In this document: piece by piece, positions 1-6,792 of the stretch
How the letters are laid out: every line of letters begins with the position of its first letter
How positions within the stretch are numbered: position 1 is the first letter of the stretch
DNA from: Alistipes sp.
Lineage (GTDB): Bacteria > Bacteroidota > Bacteroidia > Bacteroidales > Rikenellaceae
DNA length: 10,519 nucleotides
Assembly (NCBI GenBank): GCA_017384185.1
Contig: JAFNUH010000118.1
Coordinates: 1-10,519 of the forward strand
Reading direction: 5' to 3'
Position numbers and translations under genes: made by a program
The notes under the pieces: model-generated
Databases searched by the model: none
What the model saw: only the letters and a program-made list of their open reading frames with translations
Told to the model about the DNA's origin: nothing

Positions 1-714
1 AACGTCAGCAGCGGTAGCCTTCTCCATATTCTGTGCACCAGCTACCAAAGCCTTGATGTCAACGCCAGCCACAGCCAACGGGAGCAAACCAACGGGAGTA
101 AGTACTGAGAAACGACCACCTACATCGTCAGGAATTACGAATGTGGGGTAACCCTCCTGTGTAGCGAGTGTCTTCAAGGCACCACGAGCCTTGTCGGTGA
201 TAGCTACGATACGCTCGGCAGCCTCAGCCTTGCCGTAACGCTTCTCCAACTCAGCCTTGATAAGACGGAAAGCGATAGCGGGCTCGGTTGTTGTACCAGA
301 CTTAGAGATAACGATAGCGGCAACAGAGTAATCCTTTGTAGCCTCCAACAACTCGTGAGTATAATCCTCAGAGATATTCTGACCAGCGAAAACCACTGTG
401 GGGTTCTCGTGCTTCTTCTTCAAGAACTCGAAAGAGTTGCTCATAGCCTCGATAACAGCCTTGGCACCGAGGTATGAACCTCCGATACCGATGCAGATTA
501 CAACCTCTGCCTTCTCACGCAACTTAGCAGCCTGTGCCTCGATAGCGGCAATCTGCTCAGCGTCAATAGATGAGGGGAGGTTTACCCAACCCAAAAAGTC
601 GTTACCTGCGCCCTCGCCTGTGTGGAGCAAGGTGTTAGCCGCAGCGGCCTGCGCCTTCATAGCCTCGCTGATAGCGACGCCAGACTTGGCGATGTCTAAT
701 TTCATCAAACTCAT
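1..714 (-). CDS. pgi: Glucose-6-phosphate isomerase, N-terminal part (cut by window edge)
   Basis: Interconverts glucose 6-phosphate and fructose 6-phosphate in the cytosol (glycolysis and gluconeogenesis). The visible 238 codons start at ATG 714-712 and stay open to the left edge; bacterial enzymes of this type are about 445-550 residues, so roughly half is present. Family landmarks: NDFLGWVNLP near residues 38-47, the sugar-phosphate-binding glycine loop IGIGGSYLGAKA (75-86), the SIS-domain loop SKSGTTTEP (137-145), and the PGI signature GGRFSVLTPVG (199-209). An alternative start at M4 (705) cannot be excluded. No Shine-Dalgarno sequence precedes the start; the upstream bases are A/T-rich, as is usual in Bacteroidota. 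Alanine is encoded largely by GCT, with AAG and CGT for Lys and Arg, which fits a highly expressed glycolytic gene. It is transcribed divergently from mreB. The identification is firm. Confidence 0.97.
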   Translation of the reverse strand, partial: MSLMKLDIAKSGVAISEAMKAQAAAANTLLHTGEGAGNDFLGWVNLPSSIDAEQIAAIEAQAAKLREKAEVVICIGIGGSYLGAKAVIEAMSNSFEFLKKKHENPTVVFAGQNISEDYTHELLEATKDYSVAAIVISKSGTTTEPAIAFRLIKAELEKRYGKAEAAERIVAITDKARGALKTLATQEGYPTFVIPDDVGGRFSVLTPVGLLPLAVAGVDIKALVAGAQNMEKATAADV

Positions 715-802
715 TGTTTTTCTGTTTATAGGTTTATAATTATTTTGTTACTATCCTTTAGCTCGCAGCTCCTCGGCGGAAATGACAACCCCCGCAGAGC
801 CT

Positions 803-838
803 AAAAGTTAACAACTGACGTTTAACGCCACAAAAATA
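803..838 (-). promoter_or_regulatory. Candidate pgi promoter (Bacteroidota type)
   Basis: Read on the minus strand, TTTG at 834-831 followed after 20 bp by TAACTTTT at 810-803 fits the Bacteroidota pattern TTG / TAnnTTTG, with a 7 of 8 match in the -7 box. This would start transcription near 797-800 and give a leader of about 85 nt. An alternative is the perfect -7 match TATTTTTG at 838-831; its only nearby -33 candidate (TTTG, 857-854) is too close at 15 bp. The two possibilities overlap and the sequence alone does not decide between them. Confidence 0.4.
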
Positions 839-860
839 GTAAAAATTTCTTAACAAAAAG

Positions 861-893
861 TTGGAAAACTTACCCATCTTTTCACTACCTTTG
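861..893 (+). promoter_or_regulatory. Probable promoter of the mreBCD-mrdA-rodA operon
   Basis: TTG at 861-863 and TACCTTTG at 886-893 match the Bacteroidota -33 (TTG) and -7 (TAnnTTTG) elements. The 22-bp gap is slightly long but within the usual range. The predicted transcript begins near 898-901, leaving a leader of about 95 nt before the mreB ATG at 995. It sits back to back with the candidate pgi promoter, so the two start regions are well under 100 bp apart and could share a regulator-binding site. This is a motif match only; no start site was measured. Confidence 0.6.
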
Positions 894-913
894 TGCTGTC
901 GAATACAAATATT

Positions 914-973
914 ATGTATTGGCGGCGTTGCCGAGGCTCGGAAATGGGCACACGGCAGCGTGTAATGAGCTGA
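914..973 (+). other. Possible 19-codon upstream ORF in the mreB leader
   Basis: ATG at 914 opens a 19-codon frame ending at TGA 971-973, inside the predicted mreB leader and 21 nt before the mreB ATG. It is in the same frame as mreB. The peptide is arginine-rich (5 Arg in 19, including a WRRCR run) and has no recognisable domain. Two short inverted repeats lie within it: CCGAG-G-CTCGG at 931-941, and ACACG-GCAG-CGTGT at 950-963 (5-bp stem, 4-nt loop). It could be a leader peptide coupled to mreB translation, or a chance frame. A frame this short is expected often by chance, so confidence is low. Confidence 0.2.
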
Positions 974-994
974 TTTATAAATAAAAACATAGAT

Positions 995-2020
995 ATGGGA
1001 TTTTTTTCATTGATGCAAGAGTTGGCGATCGACCTCGGAACCGCCAACACTTTGATTATCTACAACGGTAAGGTCGTTGTTGACGAGCCGTCGATTATTG
1101 CCCTCGAATTGCAGACCGGCAAGGTGAAGGCAATCGGTGCTGAGGCTAAGAAGATGGATGGTCGTGTAAACCCCAACATCAAAACTATCCGCCCGTTGAA
1201 GGATGGCGTTATCGCCGACTTTAAGGCTACGGAGTTGATGTTGCGTGGTCTTATCAAGAAGGTGCGTACTACAAACACTATGTTCTCGCCCTCGTTGCGT
1301 ATGGTTATCTGTATCCCCTCAGGTTCTACCAATGTGGAGATTCGTGCCGTTCGTGACTCTGCCGAGCACGCTGGTGCACGTGACGTATATATGATTTTCG
1401 AGCCTATGGCTGCAGCTCTGGGTGCAGGTCTTGACGTTGAGGCACCCGAGGGTAATATGGTTATCGACATCGGTGGTGGTACATCGGAGATTGCTTGTAT
1501 CTCGCTGGGCGGTATCGTATGCTCGGAGTCTATCAACGTGGCAGGTGATGTATTCACATCTGATATCCAGAACTATGTTCGTCAGCAGCATAATATCCGT
1601 ATCGGTGAGCGTACTGCCGAGGAGATTAAGCACGCTATCGGCGCAGCTATCCCCGAGCTGGAGGAGGAGCCCGAGGATTTCGTCTTGACAGGTCCCAATA
1701 TGCTTACAGCTCTGCCCCAGACCGTAACACTCTCTTACAACGAGATTGCATACGCCCTGGAGAAGTCACTCGTGAAGCTCGACGCAGCGCTTATGACCGT
1801 TTTGGAGACTATGCCGCCTGAGTTGTACTCTGATATCGTGAAGAATGGTATCTACCTGGCAGGTGGTGGTGCCCTGATTAAGGGTCTTGACAAGCGTCTG
1901 TCAAACAAGTGCGGCTTGCCCGTTCATATCGCCGAGGATCCCCTGCGTGCTATCGCACGTGGTACAAGCATTGCGATGAAGAACGTTGATAAGTTCTCAT
2001 TCTTGATGCACGGCGAATAA
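995..2020 (+). CDS. mreB: Rod shape-determining protein MreB
   Basis: Actin-like ATPase that forms membrane-associated filaments under the inner membrane and guides the elongasome (MreC, MreD, RodA, PBP2). The 341 residues match the family length. Visible ATPase motifs: phosphate-1 DLGTANT (13-19), the EPMAAALGAGL segment (136-146), phosphate-2 DIGGGTSE (158-165) and the adenosine-site loop LAGGGALIKGLD (288-299). IGERTAEEIKHAIG (203-216) is also typical of MreB. The short hydrophobic start MGFFSLMQ resembles the N-terminal membrane tether of Gram-negative MreBs, and an in-frame TGA at 971-973 limits upstream starts, so ATG 995 is preferred. The segment after VAGD (183-186) reads VFTSDIQNYV rather than the commoner EMDEAI pattern, which I believe is usual in Bacteroidales. 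First gene of the rod operon. Confidence 0.98.
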   Translation: MGFFSLMQELAIDLGTANTLIIYNGKVVVDEPSIIALELQTGKVKAIGAEAKKMDGRVNPNIKTIRPLKDGVIADFKATELMLRGLIKKVRTTNTMFSPSLRMVICIPSGSTNVEIRAVRDSAEHAGARDVYMIFEPMAAALGAGLDVEAPEGNMVIDIGGGTSEIACISLGGIVCSESINVAGDVFTSDIQNYVRQQHNIRIGERTAEEIKHAIGAAIPELEEEPEDFVLTGPNMLTALPQTVTLSYNEIAYALEKSLVKLDAALMTVLETMPPELYSDIVKNGIYLAGGGALIKGLDKRLSNKCGLPVHIAEDPLRAIARGTSIAMKNVDKFSFLMHGE

Positions 2021-2045
2021 TCACGTTTGAAAATATGAAATCGCA

Positions 2046-2073
2046 GCTCTCGGTTGGACCTCCAATCGAGAGC
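2046..2073 (+). promoter_or_regulatory. Strong hairpin between mreB and mreC
   Basis: A 13-bp inverted repeat fills much of the 72-nt mreB-mreC gap. GCTCTCGGTTGGA (2046-2058) pairs with TCCAATCGAGAGC (2061-2073), with one G-U wobble (2053/2066). The formal loop is CC, in practice probably ACCU. No U-run follows, so it is not a classical intrinsic terminator. More likely roles are mRNA end protection after cleavage, partial attenuation to lower mreC-onward expression relative to mreB, or a protein-binding site. TATATTTG at 2081-2088, just before the mreC ATG, fits the -7 consensus, but its only nearby -33 partner (TTG 2054-2056) lies inside the hairpin with a 24-bp gap, so a secondary promoter here is weakly supported. 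Confidence 0.7.
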
Positions 2074-2092
2074 CGTGTAGTATATTTGGTCA

Positions 2093-2953
2093 ATGTATAA
2101 GCTGATAGAATTTCTTCGCAGAATACACGTTGTGCTATTGTTCATCATCATTGAGGCAATAGCACTCAATTATTATGCGCACTCCTCATTCTACACTCAA
2201 GCCAAGATTCTCTCACGAGCAAACAGCGTTGTGGGAGGCTTGCAGCGTAGTGTCTTCGGCGTGAAGCACTTCTTCAGGTTGCGTAGCGAGAATGAGATTT
2301 TGTCGGCTCGTGTGGCGGAGTTGGAGAATCGCCTGGCTCTCTATCAGGATCGTGAGAGTAGTATTGCTACCGATACGCTCTCGTTGGCATTGGTTGACTC
2401 AACATATGTTGAGCAGTTTACACAATACACCTACCTCCCCGCACGTATTATATCTAACACGATAAACCGCAACCGCAACTTCATCACACTGAATCGTGGT
2501 CGTCAGCACGGCATTATGGCAGATATGGCTGTCATCACGCCCGATGGCTCGATGGTGGGTTATGTGGCAGATTGCTCGGATAGCTACTCTGTGGTAATAT
2601 CAATCCTTAATACGGATTTTACCACCAGCGGTAAGATTTCGGGCGACGAGCACTTCGGCTCTATCACGTGGAGTGGTCACACGCCCCATAAGGTGCAGAT
2701 GAGCGAGCTTACGAAGTATGCCGAGTTTGAGATTGGCGCTCCCGTCGTGTCGTCGGGTCTGTCGCACATCTTCCCCGAGGGTGTGAAGATTGGCTACGTG
2801 GAGAGCTTCAAGGAGAACGAGAACCAAACCTCGTTCGACGTTGTGGTGCGCTTGGCTGCCGATATGACCAAGATAAGCAATGTGCTGGTTATCGGCAACA
2901 ACGGATATGTTGAGGCTACGGAGTTGGAGGATAGAGTTAAAAACAGCAGGTAA
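2093..2953 (+). CDS. mreC: Rod shape-determining protein MreC
   Basis: Bitopic inner-membrane scaffold whose periplasmic part binds and activates PBP2, linking MreB filaments to wall synthesis. The 286 residues show the usual plan: a short cytoplasmic start, one membrane helix (about 12-28), a coiled-coil stretch (about 64-86, SENEILSARVAELENRLAL), then a beta-rich periplasmic domain. Family motifs include NRNRNFITLNRGRQHGI (125-141), TPDGSMVGYV (149-158) and SSGLSHIFPEGVKIGYV (220-236). It lies 72 nt after mreB, across the hairpin, and 15 nt before mreD. The start ATG 2093 puts the membrane helix at the expected place. The first codons have no clear ribosome-binding site, as is common in this phylum. 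Confidence 0.95.
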   Translation: MYKLIEFLRRIHVVLLFIIIEAIALNYYAHSSFYTQAKILSRANSVVGGLQRSVFGVKHFFRLRSENEILSARVAELENRLALYQDRESSIATDTLSLALVDSTYVEQFTQYTYLPARIISNTINRNRNFITLNRGRQHGIMADMAVITPDGSMVGYVADCSDSYSVVISILNTDFTTSGKISGDEHFGSITWSGHTPHKVQMSELTKYAEFEIGAPVVSSGLSHIFPEGVKIGYVESFKENENQTSFDVVVRLAADMTKISNVLVIGNNGYVEATELEDRVKNSR

Positions 2954-2968
2954 GGGTTAAGGTAGAGT

Positions 2969-3484
2969 ATGCAGAAGAATTTATTATATATGGGAGCATT
3001 CGTGGTGCTGGTGTTGTTGCAGATTTTTATCCTGGATAACATCTCGCTGAGTGTCTTTTTCCATCCGATGATATATATTGCATTCATCATTATGTTACCC
3101 CTGGACCTCAAGCCTCTGTGGGTGCTGCTGCTCTCGGCGCTGATGGGTTTTGCTATCGATATGCTTACGGGTATGCACGGACTGAATGTGATATCCACTA
3201 CGGCTACGGGATTTATGCGCCCGCTGATGTTGCGCTTGGCAGTTGGTCACGCTACGGGTGCCGATGACTCGTTGCCATCGTTGCATCGCCTCTCGACAAA
3301 GCATTTGGCGTGGTTCATTATATTGGTGACGAGCCTGCATAGCTTCATCTTCTTTATGCTGGAGTCGCTCTCGCTGAGCCATCTGCCCTATACGCTTCTG
3401 CGTCTTGTGATAAGCGCCTCGACAGCCTCGCTGATGTCGTGGTATGTGGTAAAGTTGTTTACAAAGAAAATTCTCAACAAATAA
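2969..3484 (+). CDS. mreD: Rod shape-determining protein MreD
   Basis: Small polytopic inner-membrane protein of the elongasome, thought to partner MreC and modulate its activation of PBP2. The 171 residues are almost all hydrophobic, with likely helices near 5-24, 33-45, 50-66, 113-131 and 140-164, matching the five- or six-helix MreD topology. The segment GFAIDMLTGMHGLN (60-73) corresponds to the conserved Gly/Asp motif of the family. Position between mreC and mrdA supports the call, since MreD sequences diverge strongly. It ends one base before the mrdA ATG (TAA 3482-3484, ATG 3486), so translation of the two is probably coupled. Confidence 0.92.
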   Translation: MQKNLLYMGAFVVLVLLQIFILDNISLSVFFHPMIYIAFIIMLPLDLKPLWVLLLSALMGFAIDMLTGMHGLNVISTTATGFMRPLMLRLAVGHATGADDSLPSLHRLSTKHLAWFIILVTSLHSFIFFMLESLSLSHLPYTLLRLVISASTASLMSWYVVKLFTKKILNK

Positions 3485-3485
3485 T

Positions 3486-5339
3486 ATGTCGAACAATGAC
3501 GTACATATGCGCCGCACGATATTGAAATTTATCGTGTTCCTTATCTTTGGCGTTATAGCCTGCCGCATAGGTTACATCCAGCTCATCGACACCAAATATA
3601 AGAGTATGGCTGCGGGCAACGTCCTACGCTATGAGGTGCAGTATGCGCCACGTGGTGAGGTTGTTGACCGTAATGGCGAATTTCTGGTGCAGAGTATGGA
3701 GTGCTACGACCTTATGGTAATCTATCGTGAGATGGATAAGGCTGGTTTCGACACTATGCGTCTGTGCAATATGCTCAACCTGAAGAAGGAGCGCCTTGTG
3801 CAGAAGCTCAAGGATGCACGTGTCAACCCCCGTGCGCCAACGCTCGTGACGAACTTCGTTACGAAGGAGGCGAAGCTGCGCTTCGACGAGTTTAACTTCA
3901 AGGGATTCCACACCGTACAACGTAATGCCCGCCAATACCCCCGCAAGATTGGTGGTAACCTGCTCGGCAACTTGGGCGAGGTTACCGAGAACGACATTAA
4001 GCGTGGCGAGGGCGAGTACAAGCGTGGCGACTATATCGGCAAGAGCGGTATGGAGCGAGCCTATGAGAGCTACCTGCGTGGTGTGGATGGCGTGAAGATT
4101 TTGGAGCGTGACCGCCACGGAGCAATCAAGGGCTCATATATGGATGGCGTGTTCGACACGCTGCCTATCCCTGGTAAGCGCATCACCTCGACCATCGATG
4201 CCCGCCTGCAAGCCTTTGCCGAGGAGCTGATGGAGGGAAAGATGGGTGCTGTGGTGGCTATCGAGCCCTCGACGGGAGAGATTCTTGTGATGGCATCATC
4301 TCCTACGTTCGACCCCGACGATATGGTCGGCAGTCAGCGTGGTAACAACTATATGAAGATGATTAACGACCCTAAGACACCGATGTTTAATCGTGCGGTG
4401 CAGGCTCGTTATCCGCCAGGCTCAACCTTCAAGCTGGTGCAGGGTCTTGTCGGCTTGCAGGAGGGTGTACTCACCCCCGCCAACGCCTACCCCTGCCATA
4501 ATGGTTATAGCTATGGCTCGAAGCGAATGGGTTGCCACCCCCACGCATCACCCCTCGACCTGCGTAATGCCGTGGCACAGTCGTGCAACGCATACTTTTG
4601 CTACGTCTTCCGCAACATCATCGAGAATCGTAAGTTTGAGGATGTTAAGGAGGGTCTTGACGTGTGGGTCGAGTATGTTAAGAGCTTCGGCTTTGGTCGT
4701 AAGCTCGACTCCGACTTCTTGGACGAGGCTACGGGATATGTGCCGACGAGCGAGCGCTACAACCGTGTATATCGTGGCTCGTGGAATGGTCACACCGTAA
4801 TCTCGCTCTCGATTGGTCAGGGTGAGCTGGGATGTACGCCGTTGCAGATGGCAAACCTCGCCGCTATTGTTGCTAACCGAGGTTTCTACTATATACCCCA
4901 CATCGTGAAGGCTATCGAGGGTCAGGATTCGCTCGACCGCCGTTTCTACGAGAAACAGTACACGAAGGTCGATGCAAAACACTTCATACCTATCATCGAG
5001 GGTATGTGGAAGGGTGCTAACGTGCCGGGTGCAGGTACGTCGTATCGAGCATACCTCCCAGGATGGGATGTCTGCGGCAAGACAGGTACGGCGCAGAACC
5101 CTATCGGTCGTGACCACTCGACCTTCCTCTCGTTTGCCCCGAAGGATAACCCGAAGATTGCCATCTCGGTATATGTCGAGCACGGTGGCTTTGGTGCTTC
5201 GGCGGCGTTGCCTATCGCCAGCTTGTTGGAGGAGATGTATCTGACGGATACTATCACCCGCCCGCAGCTTGTCGAGCAGGTTAAGAACTTATATTACCCC
5301 TTACCACGACGTTATCAAGATAATGCAAACAAGAAATAA
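3486..5339 (+). CDS. mrdA: Penicillin-binding protein 2 (elongation-specific transpeptidase)
   Basis: Class B penicillin-binding protein that cross-links peptidoglycan made by RodA during cell elongation; anchored in the inner membrane with its catalytic domain in the periplasm. The 617 residues are typical. A membrane anchor spans about 11-29. The N-terminal pedestal carries APRGEVVDRNG (54-64). The transpeptidase domain has all three active-site motifs: STFK (313-316, nucleophile Ser313), SCN (366-368) and KTGT (532-535). Between the first two lies a Cys/His cluster: C337, C350, H351, H353 and C367. Some proteobacterial PBP2s bind a structural zinc in this part of the domain, so a metal site is possible, but this is inference. 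The C-terminal 17 nt overlap the preferred rodA start. Confidence 0.97.
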   Translation: MSNNDVHMRRTILKFIVFLIFGVIACRIGYIQLIDTKYKSMAAGNVLRYEVQYAPRGEVVDRNGEFLVQSMECYDLMVIYREMDKAGFDTMRLCNMLNLKKERLVQKLKDARVNPRAPTLVTNFVTKEAKLRFDEFNFKGFHTVQRNARQYPRKIGGNLLGNLGEVTENDIKRGEGEYKRGDYIGKSGMERAYESYLRGVDGVKILERDRHGAIKGSYMDGVFDTLPIPGKRITSTIDARLQAFAEELMEGKMGAVVAIEPSTGEILVMASSPTFDPDDMVGSQRGNNYMKMINDPKTPMFNRAVQARYPPGSTFKLVQGLVGLQEGVLTPANAYPCHNGYSYGSKRMGCHPHASPLDLRNAVAQSCNAYFCYVFRNIIENRKFEDVKEGLDVWVEYVKSFGFGRKLDSDFLDEATGYVPTSERYNRVYRGSWNGHTVISLSIGQGELGCTPLQMANLAAIVANRGFYYIPHIVKAIEGQDSLDRRFYEKQYTKVDAKHFIPIIEGMWKGANVPGAGTSYRAYLPGWDVCGKTGTAQNPIGRDHSTFLSFAPKDNPKIAISVYVEHGGFGASAALPIASLLEEMYLTDTITRPQLVEQVKNLYYPLPRRYQDNANKK

Positions 5340-6777
5340 CATATCGCTCTTCGAGGGTGTTGACCGTGTGGCTGTCGCCTTGTACCTGCTGCTTGTGCTG
5401 TCGGGTCTTATCTGCGTAGCCTCGGCAGGATATGACGATATGATTGATGGTTTCTTCAACTTCCGCCAGAATCATATCAAGCAGGCTCTGTGGGCTTGTG
5501 CGGCATTTGTTGTCGGATTGTTCATCCTGCTGCTCGACTCACGCTATTACCATATGTACGCCTACTACGCCTACGTCGGTGCGCTTATATTCACGGCGGG
5601 AACAATCGTAATGCCCGAAGCGATAGCCCCCGTAACGAAGGGTGCTAAGGCGTGGTATGAGTTGGGTCCCGTGCGTGTGCAACCTGCTGAGTTTGCCAAG
5701 ATTGCCACGGCGCTGGCTATGGCACGTATGATGAGTAACTACTCCTTCTCGATAAATAACGTGAAGCATCTGTGCCGTGTGGCTATGGTGATTCTTTTGC
5801 CCTTTGTCATCATCCTTTTGCAGAACGATACGGGCTCGGGCGTTGTGCTTGGCTCGTTCCTCTTCGTGTTGTACCGTGAGGGTTTGAACAAGTGGTTGTG
5901 TATCCCTATCCTTATGGTGGCTACGCTCTTTATCTTCTCGTTCCTCTTCACGCCGCTGGCACTGCTTATCGTGCTGGTGTTGCTCTTTACAATATCTAAT
6001 GCGATGATGATTGGCGGCAAGTGGCGTATGCACACCATCTTCGTTGCCTCTATCGGCTTGGGAGCGTTCGTGCTTTATGGTCTCTCGGCAATGTTGTGGG
6101 GCGGTGCGCTTAGCGGCTATGCCTGCCTTGTTATCTCGGTAATTGTGGGTGTTGTTGTAGCTGCCATTTATGCTATTAGAAAGAATATTATCTCTATATT
6201 CCTTACCCTCGGACTCTTCGTCAGCTCAATGATTTTTGTGCCTGCCGCCGACCTTATCTTCGAGTCGGTGTTACAGCCCCACCAGAAGGAGCGAATCCTC
6301 AGCTTCCTGGGTATTATCAACGACCCGGCAGGTATCGACTTCAATGTAAACCAGTCGAAAATTGCCATCGGCTCGGGCGGATTGTTCGGCAAGGGATTTA
6401 TGCAGGGTACGCAGTCAAAATATTTCGTGCCTGAGAAACATACCGACTTTATCTTCTGCACGGCGGGCGAGGAGTGGGGATTCCTCGGCTCTATGGCGGT
6501 GCTGGCACTGTTGTGCGGATTGATTCTGCGCCTGATGAAGATGGGCGAGCGACAACAGGAGCCCTTCAGCCGAATCTACTGCTACTGCGTGGCGGCTATC
6601 TTCCTCTTCCACGTTATGGTAAACCTCGGTATGACCATCGGCTTGATGCCCGTGATGGGTATTCCGTTGCCCTTTATGAGCTACGGAGGCTCGTCGATGA
6701 TTGCATTTACGATACTTTTATTTATAGCTATACGCCTTGATGCCTCACCAACAAAGGGACTCTCGGCACTGAATTAA
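5323..6777 (+). CDS. rodA: Peptidoglycan glycosyltransferase RodA (SEDS family)
   Basis: SEDS-family polymerase that extends glycan strands from lipid II and works as a pair with PBP2; polytopic inner-membrane protein. With start ATG 5323 it has 484 residues. Motifs: QPAEFAK (120-126), QNDTGSG (167-173), and HTDFIF with Asp375 corresponding to the catalytic Asp of RodA (E. coli D262), followed by GEEWG and PLPFMSYGGSS (448-458). It is over 100 residues longer than E. coli RodA because of extra hydrophobic segments around residues 205-310, which is characteristic of Bacteroidota RodA. An in-frame ATG at 5269 would add 18 polar residues and deepen the overlap with mrdA to 71 nt. I prefer 5323, a 17-nt overlap with MQTRNNISLFEGVDR leading directly into the first helix. 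Confidence 0.95.
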   Translation: MQTRNNISLFEGVDRVAVALYLLLVLSGLICVASAGYDDMIDGFFNFRQNHIKQALWACAAFVVGLFILLLDSRYYHMYAYYAYVGALIFTAGTIVMPEAIAPVTKGAKAWYELGPVRVQPAEFAKIATALAMARMMSNYSFSINNVKHLCRVAMVILLPFVIILLQNDTGSGVVLGSFLFVLYREGLNKWLCIPILMVATLFIFSFLFTPLALLIVLVLLFTISNAMMIGGKWRMHTIFVASIGLGAFVLYGLSAMLWGGALSGYACLVISVIVGVVVAAIYAIRKNIISIFLTLGLFVSSMIFVPAADLIFESVLQPHQKERILSFLGIINDPAGIDFNVNQSKIAIGSGGLFGKGFMQGTQSKYFVPEKHTDFIFCTAGEEWGFLGSMAVLALLCGLILRLMKMGERQQEPFSRIYCYCVAAIFLFHVMVNLGMTIGLMPVMGIPLPFMSYGGSSMIAFTILLFIAIRLDASPTKGLSALN

Positions 6778-6792
6778 ACTTATTGACCAATT

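Noticed and set aside
398..739. 113-codon open frame on the plus strand opposite pgi
   Set aside because: It lies antisense to the well-supported pgi coding sequence, has low-complexity Ala/Ser-rich translation, and shows no domain or start context of its own.
850..1050. 66-codon minus-strand frame crossing the mreB promoter and start
   Set aside because: It overlaps the predicted mreB promoter, leader and N-terminus, and its translation shows no recognisable features.
2046..2073. Intrinsic terminator between mreB and mreC
   Set aside because: The stem is strong but is followed by CGTGTAGTAT and not a T-run, and the downstream genes belong to the same conserved operon.
3624..4118. 164-codon minus-strand frame inside mrdA
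   Set aside because: Fully antisense to PBP2 codons. Strong codon bias in the sense gene creates long antisense frames; the translation resembles no family.
4548..5183. 211-codon minus-strand frame inside mrdA
   Set aside because: Same reason: the sense strand carries an intact transpeptidase domain with all active-site motifs.
5269..5322. Longer rodA start at ATG 5269
   Set aside because: It would add 18 residues encoded entirely within mrdA and not typical of RodA N-termini; ATG 5323 gives the usual short overlap and N-terminus.
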